Of a stretch of DNA of 50,553 nucleotides, positions 24,804 through 34,138 are shown one piece after another. Below the pieces are notes generated by a model, which made no database searches, was not told the DNA's origin, and saw only the letters and a list, made by a program, of their open reading frames with translations. The first letter of the stretch is position 1. Each line of letters starts with the position of its first letter. Made by a program: the position numbers and the translations under genes. Source of the DNA: Chloroflexota bacterium (GTDB lineage: Bacteria > Chloroflexota > Dehalococcoidia > Dehalococcoidales > UBA2162); contig JACPPR010000073.1 of the NCBI GenBank assembly GCA_016190895.1, forward strand, positions 1 through 50,553, in the 5' to 3' direction.

Positions 24804-27416
24804 ATGCCTAAATCAGAAAACGCAAATCCGGCAGACACTGTTGACAGGCAACCAGTTTCAAGGAGGGCTTTCCTGAAGGGAGTAGCGGCGACAACGGCGC
24901 TGGGCGCCGCTGCGTCTACGTTGCTTGCTAACCCACTCAAGCCGTTGCTGGGCAAAGCTGCCAAAGGATACGTCCCAACTTCAGAGAAATGGGTGCCGAC
25001 AACTTGCTGGATCGGTAAGCAGGAGTGCAGTATGCTGGCGCGCGTTATCGATGGCAGAATTGTAAAGCTCGAAGGGCATCCGGATAACCCGCGCAATCGT
25101 GGGCGCTTGTGTCCAAAGGGCGTGGCGCAGATTATGGCTGTCTATGACCCGTATCGTTTGAAGGCTCCGCTGCTCAGGACGAACGAAAAAGGCGTGTCGG
25201 GACAGTGGAAGGAAATATCATGGGACGAGGCGCTAACGCTGGTCGGTGACAAGATAAAAGAGGTCAGAGCTAAGGACCCGAAATTGCTGATATGGCAGAA
25301 AGGAAGAAGCAAGACCGAGTCCCTCTACGACAATACTTTCGTAAAGGCGGTCGGCGCCACCAAAATGGGGCACGGGGCTTATTGCTCTGATGCTGGCTAT
25401 CGCGGTGCGGAGTATACTATTGGTGGGCACGGTGTATTGCATCCCGACTTCCGCCACACGAAGTATCTGCTCGCGTGGGGCTGGAACGCATCGAACGGCG
25501 GCGGTAACAAGTTCTGCTGGATAACCTGGAACCGGCAGTTCCTTGACGCCCGCGAGCGCGGGCTGAAGGTGGTCTCTCTTGACCCATGGCGTCCGGGAAT
25601 GGGCACGCAGGTTGACGACTGGCTACCTAATAGACCCGGCAGCGACCTGGCTTTCTTCCTGGCGCTTGGCCATCAGCTAATCAAGGACGGTTACGTAGAC
25701 AAAGGCTATCTCACAAGCCACACCAATTCGCCGTTCCTGGTTAAGGAAGACGGCTTATTCCTCAAAGTGGAAGGCAAAGAACAAGTTTGGGATACCACAT
25801 CGCAATCTGCCAAGCCATATGATGCAAAAGGAATCGTGCCCGCGCTGGAAGGCGAGTTCAATGTTGGCGACACAAAGGTCAAGACCTCCTTTCAAGTTTA
25901 TAAGGAACATATTGCTCAGTACACGCCGGAATGGGCTGCCGATGTTTGCGGATTGCCTGCAGAATCTATCCGCAAAGTAGCTCAGGAGCTGGGGCAGAAC
26001 GCCATGATCGGCAGCAAGGTCATTGTAGACGGTGTGGAACTGCCCTATCGCCCTGTATCTATTATGGCTTACCATGTTGCGCAGCAGGAACTGGGGTTCC
26101 AGGCGGTCCGGGCTGCCATACAGGTCTTCATGCTTTTGGGGGCGATGGAGGCAGTCGGCGGAGTACGGATTGATTCCACCTGGAAGGAGCATGCCAACTT
26201 TAAGAGCTTGGATGCCGTAAAGATAAAAGACCCGCCGTACGACCCCATTCTTAAATCCAGCAAATATTTTCCTATCAACTCGGGCAATCCTACGTTCGTC
26301 GCCAAAGTGGTGCAAGACCCCGCCAAATACGGCGTTAACTGGGTGCCAGAGGCTATGATTATTCATATGGCTAACCCCATAGTCTCGTTTGTCGATACCC
26401 CGTTGCTCACCGCCTACCTTGAAAAGCTTGAGTTCATAGCCGTTATCGACCCGTTCCTCAGTGAGACAGCCGACCTCTTCGCCGATGTTGTCCTGCCGGC
26501 AGCCACTATCGAGAAATATGAGGGACCTATGGGTGTTAGCGACACATACGAGGATGCCCAGACCCTCCGGGTACCTCCGATGGCGCCACTGTTCCAATCG
26601 CGCGGGGAGATTGAAATCTATATGGACTTGTGTGAAAAGGCAGGCGTTCTCTATGGCAAAGGCGGTTATCTCGACCTGATTAACAACGAACTGAAACTTG
26701 CGGACCCGCACAAACTGGACCTGACCGCTAAACCAATCGCCAGGGACATCTTCGACCGCTGGGCGAAGTCCGCTGGCATCGCTGAGGGCGTTGCCTTCTT
26801 CGAGACGAAAGGAGTGCTGTCCAAGGGAGTCGTTTCTGCCAAGAAATATTACGGTTTCGGGGTGACTCCTCCCTTCGGTGGTATCCGGCATCGCCTCTAC
26901 GGCGAGTCGTTGCTCCGGTACCGCAATGAAATGAAGGCAAAGAGCGTTGAGGAAATCTACTGGCAGGACTATACCGCTTTACCAATGTGGCGAGAGCCGA
27001 CCATGGACAAATCACCGTCTCAGTACGACCTTTATCTGATTAGCGGGAAGAAGATAGAGTTCAAACAGTCCAGAGCAAGTTTCATCCCGCTTCTAAAGGA
27101 GCTCGCTCCACAGCAGAGGTTGCAAGTGAATCCTGGAACAGCGCAAGCAAAGGGCATCAATGATGGTGACGAGGTCTGGATGGAGTCACAGAACGCTATA
27201 ACCGGAGAAACCAGAAAGCTGAAGGTGACAGTGTCCTACGTGGAAGGTCTACGTCCTGATACTGTATTCATGCCGCATCACTACGGGAAATGGGTGCATC
27301 CCGAGGCGAAGGGACAGGGTCCCACACCAAATTCACTTTATTTCGGCAGTGAGGGATATGTGGGTGCCACGCAAGACGCGTCATTCCAGGTAAAAGTTCG
27401 GGTGTATAAGGAGTAA
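24804..27416 (+). CDS. Tat-exported molybdopterin oxidoreductase, catalytic subunit (DMSO reductase superfamily)
   Basis: 870 aa from ATG 24804 (GGAGG 7 bases upstream). A Tat signal is at 19-43 (SRRAFLKGVAATTALG). The N-terminal iron-sulfur region reads C68-WIG-KQE-C75, then LCPKG with C103. This is the family C-x2-C-x3-C-x27-C spacing with the second Cys replaced by Gly71. C194 in GAYCSDAGY is a plausible Mo ligand. Pterin-binding segments follow, with a C-terminal molydopterin-dinucleotide-binding domain near 740-870 (LYLISGKKIEFKQSR, MPHHYGKWVHPEAKG). Subunit set and ligand suggest a PsrA/PhsA/TtrA-type respiratory reductase on the outer face of the membrane. The substrate (sulfur oxyanion, polysulfide, arsenic or other) cannot be told. 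Confidence 0.9.
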   Translation: MPKSENANPADTVDRQPVSRRAFLKGVAATTALGAAASTLLANPLKPLLGKAAKGYVPTSEKWVPTTCWIGKQECSMLARVIDGRIVKLEGHPDNPRNRGRLCPKGVAQIMAVYDPYRLKAPLLRTNEKGVSGQWKEISWDEALTLVGDKIKEVRAKDPKLLIWQKGRSKTESLYDNTFVKAVGATKMGHGAYCSDAGYRGAEYTIGGHGVLHPDFRHTKYLLAWGWNASNGGGNKFCWITWNRQFLDARERGLKVVSLDPWRPGMGTQVDDWLPNRPGSDLAFFLALGHQLIKDGYVDKGYLTSHTNSPFLVKEDGLFLKVEGKEQVWDTTSQSAKPYDAKGIVPALEGEFNVGDTKVKTSFQVYKEHIAQYTPEWAADVCGLPAESIRKVAQELGQNAMIGSKVIVDGVELPYRPVSIMAYHVAQQELGFQAVRAAIQVFMLLGAMEAVGGVRIDSTWKEHANFKSLDAVKIKDPPYDPILKSSKYFPINSGNPTFVAKVVQDPAKYGVNWVPEAMIIHMANPIVSFVDTPLLTAYLEKLEFIAVIDPFLSETADLFADVVLPAATIEKYEGPMGVSDTYEDAQTLRVPPMAPLFQSRGEIEIYMDLCEKAGVLYGKGGYLDLINNELKLADPHKLDLTAKPIARDIFDRWAKSAGIAEGVAFFETKGVLSKGVVSAKKYYGFGVTPPFGGIRHRLYGESLLRYRNEMKAKSVEEIYWQDYTALPMWREPTMDKSPSQYDLYLISGKKIEFKQSRASFIPLLKELAPQQRLQVNPGTAQAKGINDGDEVWMESQNAITGETRKLKVTVSYVEGLRPDTVFMPHHYGKWVHPEAKGQGPTPNSLYFGSEGYVGATQDASFQVKVRVYKE

Positions 27417-27419
27417 GTG

Positions 27420-28316
27420 ATGTCACATTTTGTCGAACAGAAGCGTTCCGACACCGTCAAAGAGGTTAGCCGCCGTGATTTTCTGGTTGCTGTTGGCGCG
27501 GCCGCCGCACTTGGAGCGGCCGGAATGCAAATCGGACAAGGTCGAGCGAGCGCCAAACCGATTGCGTCGGACAAGAAGGTCAAGTATGGAATGGTCATCA
27601 ACCTCGACCGATGCTACGGGTGTCGTGCGTGTATGGAAGCATGTAAAGTTGAGAATAACACTCCTTCGGCAGTCTTCTGGATGTATGTCTTCCGCATCGA
27701 GGACGGGCATTACCCTAACGTCAGAATGCAGAACTTACCGCGACCGTGTATGCATTGCGATAACGCGCCGTGCGTGAAAGTGTGTCCGGTCGGTGCGCGC
27801 TACAAAAGAGACGACGGACTTGTTCTCACAGATTTCGATCGCTGCATCGGTTGCCGCTACTGCGAAGTTGCCTGCCCTTATGGTGTCAATTACTTCAACT
27901 GGAAAGACCCAAAGAAGAACCAATATTACGACTGGGACTCAGCATCCGCTCAAATCGGGACGGACGGAGCCGTGCCGCCCTACCGAAATCCGGACCACGA
28001 CTTGCTCTATGGACAAGAACAACGCCGGATCTCCGGCGGCTCACACTACAAGGGCGTGATGGGAAAGTGCACCTTCTGCGTGCACCGCGTAGAAAAGGGT
28101 CTTCTACCTGCGTGTGTAGCTAATTGTCCCGTTGAAGCGCTGAGCTTTGGCGACCTGAACGACCCTGAAAGCAAAGTATCAAAATTGCTGGCACAGAAGC
28201 CTTCATTCCGTCTGGCTGAGGACATAGGCACAGAACCGCGTGTTCATTACGTTGGAGCTTCCCCGCTCAAACTGGAAGCTACCCAACTCAATGCAATTGT
28301 AGGGAGGGTGCAGTAA
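27420..28316 (+). CDS. Tat-exported [4Fe-4S] ferredoxin subunit of the molybdoenzyme
   Basis: 298 aa. It passes electrons between the membrane subunit and the molybdenum subunit. It has its own Tat signal (SRRDFLVAVGAAAALG, Arg at 18-19). Four cluster motifs follow: CYGCRACMEAC, CMHCDNAPCVKVCP, CIGCRYCEVACP and CTFCVHRVEKGLLPACVANC, the standard four-cluster NrfC/PsrB/DmsB layout. ATG 27420 is preferred to the adjacent GTG 27417 because AAGGAG sits 6 bases before it. It begins 3 bases after the catalytic gene and abuts the NrfD gene. A separate Tat signal on this subunit suggests independent export rather than hitch-hiking. Confidence 0.93.
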   Translation: MSHFVEQKRSDTVKEVSRRDFLVAVGAAAALGAAGMQIGQGRASAKPIASDKKVKYGMVINLDRCYGCRACMEACKVENNTPSAVFWMYVFRIEDGHYPNVRMQNLPRPCMHCDNAPCVKVCPVGARYKRDDGLVLTDFDRCIGCRYCEVACPYGVNYFNWKDPKKNQYYDWDSASAQIGTDGAVPPYRNPDHDLLYGQEQRRISGGSHYKGVMGKCTFCVHRVEKGLLPACVANCPVEALSFGDLNDPESKVSKLLAQKPSFRLAEDIGTEPRVHYVGASPLKLEATQLNAIVGRVQ

Positions 28317-29615
28317 ATGGAAGCTAGCCTCGCTCAGAGAACCCCTCGACCCGAAGAAACGATGCCGTATCGACTAAGGGAAGCAGGCCGAGCCTGGTGG
28401 CTCTTTGTCATCATATTGACGGCCCTTATTGGATGGGCCATTTTCGCCTACACGCGCCAGTTTACGGAAGGCCTCGTCGTTACCGGCATGCGTGATATCG
28501 GTTCTGGGGCAGGAGCCGCCTGGGGCCTGTATATTGCTTTTGATATCTATTTTGTCGGTGTCAGCTTCGCTGGAATTACTACCGCGGCGCTCGTCCGTTT
28601 GCTAAATTTAAGACACCTCAGGCCGTTGTCAAGAGCCGCAGAAACTCTTACTGTCATATCATTGCCGCTCGCTGCGTTGGTAGTGGTCATAGACCTGGGC
28701 CAGCCGGAGCGCGGGCTGATTTATCTTCTGCAGTATGCCCGCCCTCAATCCCCATTCTTTGGAACGCTGACATTGGTCATATCGGGCTACCTCTTTGCCA
28801 GCCTGATGTTCCTCTATCTTGCTGGCCGCAGGGATGCTGCGATCTGTGCCAAACACCCGAGCAGATTACAGTGGTTTTACAGGTTATGGGCCACCGGGTA
28901 TCAAGACAAAGTAGACGAACGTGAAAGGCATTCGTCAGTGTCGTGGTGGCTCGCTCTTGCTATCTTGCCGCTGCTGATAGTCGCCCATTCAACTCTCGGG
29001 GCCATCTTTGGAATCCAGGCCGGCCGACCGGGCTGGTTCAGCGCCCTTCAGGCTCCCGGGTTCGTAATAATGGCAGGCGTCTCTGGTATTGGATTCCTGA
29101 TTATAATTGCGGCAATACTGAGAAGGACGCTGAACCTCGGAGCGCAAATCACTTTGGACGCATTTCGCTTTCTCGGTAACATGCTCTGGGTATTGACCGC
29201 TGCCTATCTGTACTTTCTGATAGTAGAACTGCTTACTGCTAACTACGCCGCGCCGGCGCATGAAACCGCTGTGTCCAGGGCCCTGCTTACGGGTCAATAT
29301 GCCGGAGTCTTCTGGTTGTCGGTGGCGTTCCTCGTAATCCCTTTTTTCATCCTGTTGCTCCAGTTCCTCACCAGGCGCTATTCGGTGGGGCTAATGGTTC
29401 TTGCGGGGGCGATGGTCAATATTGCCGCCATCGGCAAGCGTTTTCTGATCGTTGTACCGTCTCAAACCAATGGGACGATACTTCCATACATACCTGGCTC
29501 ATACACTCCCACCTGGGTTGAATACTCCATAATCGTGGGACTCTTCGCTTTAGGGGCGTTACTCTACGCTGTCTTCGTAAAGGTGTTTCCGATTGTTGAG
29601 ATATCAGAGAACTGA
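28317..29615 (+). CDS. nrfD: NrfD/PsrC-type membrane anchor subunit
   Basis: 432 aa with about nine to ten hydrophobic segments and the NrfD-family motifs AAWGLYIAFDIYFVGVSFAGI, VVIDLGQPERGLIYLL and WFSALQAPGF. This subunit exchanges electrons with the quinone pool for the exported Fe-S and Mo subunits. The ATG directly follows the ferredoxin stop codon. The N-terminal 25 residues are polar and cytoplasmic. Confidence 0.92.
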   Translation: MEASLAQRTPRPEETMPYRLREAGRAWWLFVIILTALIGWAIFAYTRQFTEGLVVTGMRDIGSGAGAAWGLYIAFDIYFVGVSFAGITTAALVRLLNLRHLRPLSRAAETLTVISLPLAALVVVIDLGQPERGLIYLLQYARPQSPFFGTLTLVISGYLFASLMFLYLAGRRDAAICAKHPSRLQWFYRLWATGYQDKVDERERHSSVSWWLALAILPLLIVAHSTLGAIFGIQAGRPGWFSALQAPGFVIMAGVSGIGFLIIIAAILRRTLNLGAQITLDAFRFLGNMLWVLTAAYLYFLIVELLTANYAAPAHETAVSRALLTGQYAGVFWLSVAFLVIPFFILLLQFLTRRYSVGLMVLAGAMVNIAAIGKRFLIVVPSQTNGTILPYIPGSYTPTWVEYSIIVGLFALGALLYAVFVKVFPIVEISEN

Positions 29616-29636
29616 AAAGAAAAAAAGGAGTGACAT

Positions 29637-29843
29637 ATGCGAAAAGTGATTTCTATTGCAACCCTTCTGGTCGGACTAGGTGTAGCTACCGGTAGCTTCT
29701 TCCTAGCGATGCCGAATGGCGCCCCGGGCTCCCCTATTATGCCTTTCTCACCGCTGGTGTTTGTCGTTGGTGTAATCCTCATGATTCTCTCAGCCGCGTT
29801 GTATGAACTGTTCCCCGGGTCAGGCCGAGGGGTTCAGGAATGA
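29637..29843 (+). CDS. Small two-helix membrane protein of the molybdoenzyme operon
   Basis: 68 aa, AAGGAG just upstream of ATG 29637. Two hydrophobic helices (about 5-24 and 39-59) are joined by a Gly/Pro-rich loop (MPNGAPGSPIMPFSP). It lies between the anchor and the chaperone genes and overlaps the latter by 4 bases, so it probably belongs to the complex or its assembly. No family recognised. Confidence 0.7.
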   Translation: MRKVISIATLLVGLGVATGSFFLAMPNGAPGSPIMPFSPLVFVVGVILMILSAALYELFPGSGRGVQE

Positions 29844-30592
29844 CATCAACAGCGTTGAGTGCACGGTCGATAGCGGAGCTCGCTTCGGGCCGCGCTAATA
29901 TGTACCGGCTTCTGGGTACATTATTCGCAAGGCCAGTTGATGAACAGCTCGTTGGGCTACTCGTTTCTTGGGCTTTGGCCGAAAGAGAACTTGACCGGGC
30001 TATTCCTTCTCCTCGCATGTTACAGGGAGCCAGGAGCCTGGCTGTGTGGTCTGAACAAGAGTACACGCAGCCAAGCGATGGTTTCATCGCTAACCTTGCG
30101 GCGGAGTTCACCAGGCTTTTCCGAGGGTTGAGTCGCTTCAACTCGCCACCGCCGCCGTACGAATCCGTCTACGTCGACGGTGGCGCCCTCTATGGGTCGT
30201 CAACAAGTGATGTCATCAACAGATTTCGACAATTCGGGCTTGCCGTTCAAGATAACGAGCCGCCTGACCACGTAGCATTTGAACTAGATTTCATGGCGTT
30301 CTTGTGTGAACAAGAACGCTCGTGCTGGGAAACCGGAGGGAGTGGTCAGCAATGGCTTCAAGAGGAGTCGTCCTACTTGAATGAGCACCTGATAAGATGG
30401 GTTCCCGAGTTCTGCCAGAAAACCAGAGAGTTTGACAAGACAGGTTTCTATCATGCTCTGGCAGATATCACCGAGGGCTGGATTCGATACGACCAAGTAG
30501 TTATCAACGACTTATCGATGACGGCATCGCGTTCAGAGGAGAATGGCGCAGGCTTGCCTGCTGAACTTGATGAAGAACTTAATGAAGAATAG
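29840..30592 (+). CDS. torD: TorD/DmsD-type chaperone for the molybdoenzyme
   Basis: 250 aa all-helical cytoplasmic protein. Family features: an N-terminal YRLLGTLFARPVDE, the PPPPYESVYVDGG segment and the highly typical PDHVAFELDFMAFLCEQE motif, followed by HLIRWVPEFCQK. Such chaperones bind the Tat signal of the catalytic subunit and hold it for cofactor insertion before export. The acidic C-terminal tail (AELDEELNEE) is an extension. It starts by ATGA overlap with the upstream gene. The symbol refers to the family, not to TMAO reductase. Confidence 0.9.
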   Translation: MTSTALSARSIAELASGRANMYRLLGTLFARPVDEQLVGLLVSWALAERELDRAIPSPRMLQGARSLAVWSEQEYTQPSDGFIANLAAEFTRLFRGLSRFNSPPPPYESVYVDGGALYGSSTSDVINRFRQFGLAVQDNEPPDHVAFELDFMAFLCEQERSCWETGGSGQQWLQEESSYLNEHLIRWVPEFCQKTREFDKTGFYHALADITEGWIRYDQVVINDLSMTASRSEENGAGLPAELDEELNEE

Positions 30593-30620
30593 GTAGACTG
30601 GTAGTCGATGGAGGTGGGGA

Positions 30621-30806
30621 ATGCCATTTCGGTTTGGGCCACTAGAAACCGGGCTTATCTTAGTGATTGTTCTCATTGTTTTTGGCGCCGGCAAGCTTCC
30701 GCAGGTTGGCAGCTCGTTCGGTAAGGCCATTCGCGAATTCCGCAAGGAGACTGCTAAGGAACATGTTGGCGGAGCGAAGCCTCCGGAATTCGGCCGACGG
30801 GGATAA
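30621..30806 (+). CDS. tatA: Twin-arginine translocase subunit TatA/E
   Basis: 61 aa. One N-terminal transmembrane helix ([22 protein letters not shown]), the conserved hinge [20 protein letters not shown] and a short charged amphipathic tail. It forms the export pore for the two Tat-signal subunits encoded upstream. GGAGGTGG precedes ATG 30621. TatC is not in the window, so this is probably a dedicated extra TatA. Confidence 0.93.
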   Translation: MPFRFGPLETGLILVIVLIVFGAGKLPQVGSSFGKAIREFRKETAKEHVGGAKPPEFGRRG

Positions 30807-30810
30807 GCGA

Positions 30811-31326
30811 ATGATTCCAGTAGTATCATTCATCGGCCGTTCAAACTCAGGCAAGACCACTTTGCTAGAGCAGGTAGTTTGCATGCTCAAAACGGAAGGG
30901 TTTCGCGTGGGAGTCATAAAACACAGCCCGCACGGTTTTGACATCGACCGAGAGGGGAAAGATACATGGCGGTTTTCTCAAGCCGGGGCGGACATGATAG
31001 CCGTTGCTTCACCTGAAAGGGTCGCCATCCTGGAGAAGGTAACTGCCGAACCCGGTCTTGATGACCTTGTAGGTTTGTTTGAAGATAAGGTAGACATCCT
31101 CATCACCGAAGGGTATAAGTCAAGCGAGACACCAAAGATTGTCGTCTTAGGAGTCGACAAGGAGATAGGCAAGCTGGGCTACCACGGCGAAACACTGTTT
31201 GTTGTCTCAAGCCAGCTTTCTCCATCCGGTGTCCCTGAATTCAATTCATCTGATATCCGTGAAATCATCGCTATCATAAAGAAGCAGATACACGAGACAC
31301 GCCGCAGTATTGTATGTGTCATTTAG
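30811..31326 (+). CDS. mobB: Molybdopterin-guanine dinucleotide biosynthesis protein MobB
   Basis: 171 aa GTP-binding protein assisting MobA. The Walker A motif FIGRSNSGKTTLLEQV is at the N-terminus, followed by GVIKHSPHGFDIDREGKDTWRFSQAGADMIAV (the MobB-specific block) and ILITEGYKSSETPKIVV. ATG 30811 is chosen because MobB proteins begin at this point; the longer frame from 30667 merely overlaps tatA. It lies 4 bases after the tatA stop. Confidence 0.94.
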   Translation: MIPVVSFIGRSNSGKTTLLEQVVCMLKTEGFRVGVIKHSPHGFDIDREGKDTWRFSQAGADMIAVASPERVAILEKVTAEPGLDDLVGLFEDKVDILITEGYKSSETPKIVVLGVDKEIGKLGYHGETLFVVSSQLSPSGVPEFNSSDIREIIAIIKKQIHETRRSIVCVI

Positions 31327-31342
31327 CCGACAGGTTTGTGAA

Positions 31343-32572
31343 ATGAAGACACGTTCATTTCGTTTCGACTTACGCGAGTTGGGTGGAGCCGTGGGCGACC
31401 TGGGTACGCTCTTGCCTCTGATGGTAGCGCTCATCACCCTGAACCATATGAACGCCACCAGTGTGTTACTGATCGTTGGCATGGCTTATGTTCTGGCTGG
31501 ATTGTTTTACCGCCTGCCGGTGCCGGTTCAACCACTGAAGGCCGTAGCGGCCATCGCAATCGCAGGAGGCCTTTCTCCGTCTGTTATATCGGCCTCGGGG
31601 CTTGTGATGGCGGTCTTCCTGCTCCTGCTGGCCGGGACCGGAGCCATAAATCAGGTAGGCAAGCTCTTCCCCAAAGTGATAGTCCGTAGCATTCAACTCG
31701 GATTAGGGCTGATTCTGGTAAAGACAGGGCTGTTATTGGTCGCCAAGAGACAGGTCATCATAGGCGGAAAGGATGGCCTGGTTACTCTGGTAAATCTCTC
31801 TATTCCCGTCGGCTGGCTTATTGCCTTGATATTGGGGGGTATTTTCCTTATCTTCTTGAAAACCAAGAGGCTGCCAGCGTCTTTAGTGGTATTAGCTCTG
31901 GGAATCCCCGTCAGTGCATTCTGGGGTTCCCTCCTTGGATTGCCCACACTGCGTTTTGGCTTGAGTTTACCCGTATTTACCATACCTAGCCTGGCTGATA
32001 TCACTACTGCGCTGGTGCTGTTGGTGATACCCCAGATACCGCTGACCTTAGGGAATGCTGTCTTCGCTATGGCGGATACTGCAAAGACGTACTTTGGGGA
32101 TAAGGCCGAGAGAGTTGCGCCGAAAGCATTGCTCACTACTATGGGTGTCGCCAATCTGGGAGCGGGGCTTTTTGGCGGCATGCCGATATGTCATGGCTCA
32201 GGAGGCCTGACGGCACATTTTCGTTTGGGCGCCAGAACCGGCGGCGCTCCCCTCATGGTAGGTATTCCTTTGATAGCCATGGCTATCTTCCTCGATGGCA
32301 ACGTTATACCTCTCTTTTCGCTCGTCCCTTACGCTATTCTTGGTGTGCTGGTAATCTTCGTCGGTGTACAGCATTTGCTGCTGGTTCGAGACCTGAAGAC
32401 CAAGAAGGAGGTACTGGTAGCTTTGGCGGTAGCCATACCGGGGCTTCTCACGGCTAACCTTGCCATCGGCCTGGCCGCAGGCATGACTCTGCATTTATTG
32501 ATTGTCTCTCTGCCACGGATAAGGACTTTTCTCAAACGCGGGTCGCGTTCAGACGTGGTCCGGTCAACTTAG
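31343..32572 (+). CDS. MOT1-type molybdate (or sulfate) transporter
   Basis: 409 aa with about ten to eleven hydrophobic helices. The two diagnostic MOT1 motifs are present: ELGGAVGDLGTLLPLMVAL near the start with VPVQPLKAVAAIAIAGG, and GMPICHGSGGLTAHFRLGARTG near residue 275. Plant and algal MOT1 proteins are high-affinity molybdate carriers. Placement between mobB and mobA strongly favours molybdate here. Start ATG 31343, not the in-frame codon at 31310 that overlaps mobB. Confidence 0.9.
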   Translation: MKTRSFRFDLRELGGAVGDLGTLLPLMVALITLNHMNATSVLLIVGMAYVLAGLFYRLPVPVQPLKAVAAIAIAGGLSPSVISASGLVMAVFLLLLAGTGAINQVGKLFPKVIVRSIQLGLGLILVKTGLLLVAKRQVIIGGKDGLVTLVNLSIPVGWLIALILGGIFLIFLKTKRLPASLVVLALGIPVSAFWGSLLGLPTLRFGLSLPVFTIPSLADITTALVLLVIPQIPLTLGNAVFAMADTAKTYFGDKAERVAPKALLTTMGVANLGAGLFGGMPICHGSGGLTAHFRLGARTGGAPLMVGIPLIAMAIFLDGNVIPLFSLVPYAILGVLVIFVGVQHLLLVRDLKTKKEVLVALAVAIPGLLTANLAIGLAAGMTLHLLIVSLPRIRTFLKRGSRSDVVRST

Positions 32573-32597
32573 AACTGATGTAGATTGCTGGTGAGCT

Positions 32598-33212
32598 ATG
32601 CAGATAACAGGCATTGTGCTGGCCGGGGGCAAAAGCCGGAGACTGGGCAAGGACAAGGCCACTTTAGTCATCAATGGAAAAAGTCTCATTAAGCGCGTTG
32701 TCGAAAGTCTTAAGTCACATACGAACGAGATTCTCATAGTGACAGCCCAAGACCAGATAAACCTTCCCGGACATATGGACGCAGAAATCGTCTCAGACAT
32801 CTATCCAGAAAAAGGGCCTCTCGGTGGCATATGTACTGGCTTAATGAGGTCTCGGTCGTCGCACAATCTTGTTGTCGCCTGTGATATGCCTTCCCTGAAT
32901 ACCGGGTTACTGGATTACATGGTTAGACTATCCTCCGATTTCGACGCGATCGTTCCCAGAATAGGACAAGAAAGGCTGGAGCCTCTCCACGCAGTCTATT
33001 CCAGGAGATGCCTGAGTAGTATAAGACAGCAGTTGGAGGCTGGTAATCTGGAGGCTTACTCATTCCTCACGATGGTGCGTGTAAGATATGTTGAAACTGC
33101 AGAATGCCAGATGTTTGACCCCCATCTACTTTCCTTTTTCAATATCAATCGCCAGTCGGACTTGGACCGGGCGAGCATGCTTGTGGCAGAGAGCTCTTGG
33201 GCATGGCATTGA
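32598..33212 (+). CDS. mobA: Molybdenum cofactor guanylyltransferase MobA
   Basis: 204 aa nucleotidyltransferase attaching GMP to molybdopterin, giving the dinucleotide cofactor used by DMSO-reductase-type enzymes. Motifs: GIVLAGGKSRRLGKDKA (GTP loop), GPLGGICTGL, VVACDMPSLN and the C-terminal LLSFFNINRQSDL. It closes the molybdenum cassette. A gene-free region follows. Confidence 0.95.
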   Translation: MQITGIVLAGGKSRRLGKDKATLVINGKSLIKRVVESLKSHTNEILIVTAQDQINLPGHMDAEIVSDIYPEKGPLGGICTGLMRSRSSHNLVVACDMPSLNTGLLDYMVRLSSDFDAIVPRIGQERLEPLHAVYSRRCLSSIRQQLEAGNLEAYSFLTMVRVRYVETAECQMFDPHLLSFFNINRQSDLDRASMLVAESSWAWH

Positions 33213-34071
33213 CCCCGAAGCTCTTTCAATTAGCCGATCCCCGCTCAAACACCGAGGCTGAAAATAAGATCGAATTCCTTGCCAGTACTACCTATTGACC
33301 TTGGCTCCAGCCAAGGTATCGAACCGGGCGTCAGAACACATGCCGGAACGTCTTGTCGAAATGTTTACCTTTTGAACTGAATTGTGGACCGAAGAGGGTC
33401 GAACCAAGCCATTTCGATTTGAGTAAGAGAGACGTCGCATCGACGCCGAGACGAGTCGCTTCTTTTCAAATCGAAGGTCGGGGAATGCTTCTAGGACAAG
33501 TCGGGATTTGAACTACAGCGGCTTTGGATTCCATTACAGCGTGTTTCCACACAGCTTACCCAACAAACATCGAAAAATGATGTCAACGCCAACTTGTAGA
33601 TGCAAGTGCCCCAGTGGTAAGTATTTCTGGACGTGAACCGAACGGCGGATTGGGGCCAGTCAGACAGTACGATCGCAACCTTAAGTTCCAGCTAGGGTCG
33701 AACAGACGGTCATACGCGGAAGACCAAATCGAATGTCTTGGTTCTGCATGTTATAAAGTATCGCCGACCATAATGTACAATACTAAGAACCGGGATGCTC
33801 TCTTTGTCTAGCTTCGCTGGCACAGGGCAGGCTCGTTGGCAAATTTGCCCCCCTATCCGTATTACGGCTGGTCTATTTACCACACCACGGCAGTAAACTT
33901 CCAAGGCATATCGACGGTACTTTGTATGAAGGAGGACGCCTGACGGCTGTATGGAGTAGATACTTCACCGACACGGGTACGAATAGTAATCCGCACCATT
34001 TTCAGTAAAGTTCGTCTCTGCTCCGCTCAAGTGGCAATGTGGGGATGGGCAGGCTTCTCCCTCGAATCTCT
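33213..34071. other. Gene-free region of about 860 bases, possibly decayed DNA
   Basis: No convincing reading frame on either strand; short frames lack ribosome sites and recognisable protein patterns. It contains a clean hairpin CCTTGGCT-cc-AGCCAAGG (about 33299-33316). It also has several stretches that look like eroded tRNA T-arms on the minus strand (ggtatcgaacc, gggtcgaacc, gggatttgaac), none of which folds into a cloverleaf. Likely degraded sequence separating the molybdenum cassette from the catabolic island. Confidence 0.5.
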
Positions 34072-34101
34072 TTGACCGGCATGCGAACATTGGGGTAGAA
34101 T
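34072..34101 (+). promoter_or_regulatory. Candidate promoter of the amidohydrolase-ligase pair
   Basis: TTGACC (34072-34077), 18-base spacer, TAGAAT (34096-34101), 37 bases before the ATG at 34139, which has GGGGGA upstream. Confidence 0.5.
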
Positions 34102-34138
34102 TTGCTTAATGAATAATCGTAGCTGTGGGGGATAGACG

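Noticed and set aside
33480-33560. Minus-strand tRNA-Trp-like segment
   Set aside because: A CCA-like loop and a T-loop-like string are present, but acceptor, anticodon and T stems do not pair.
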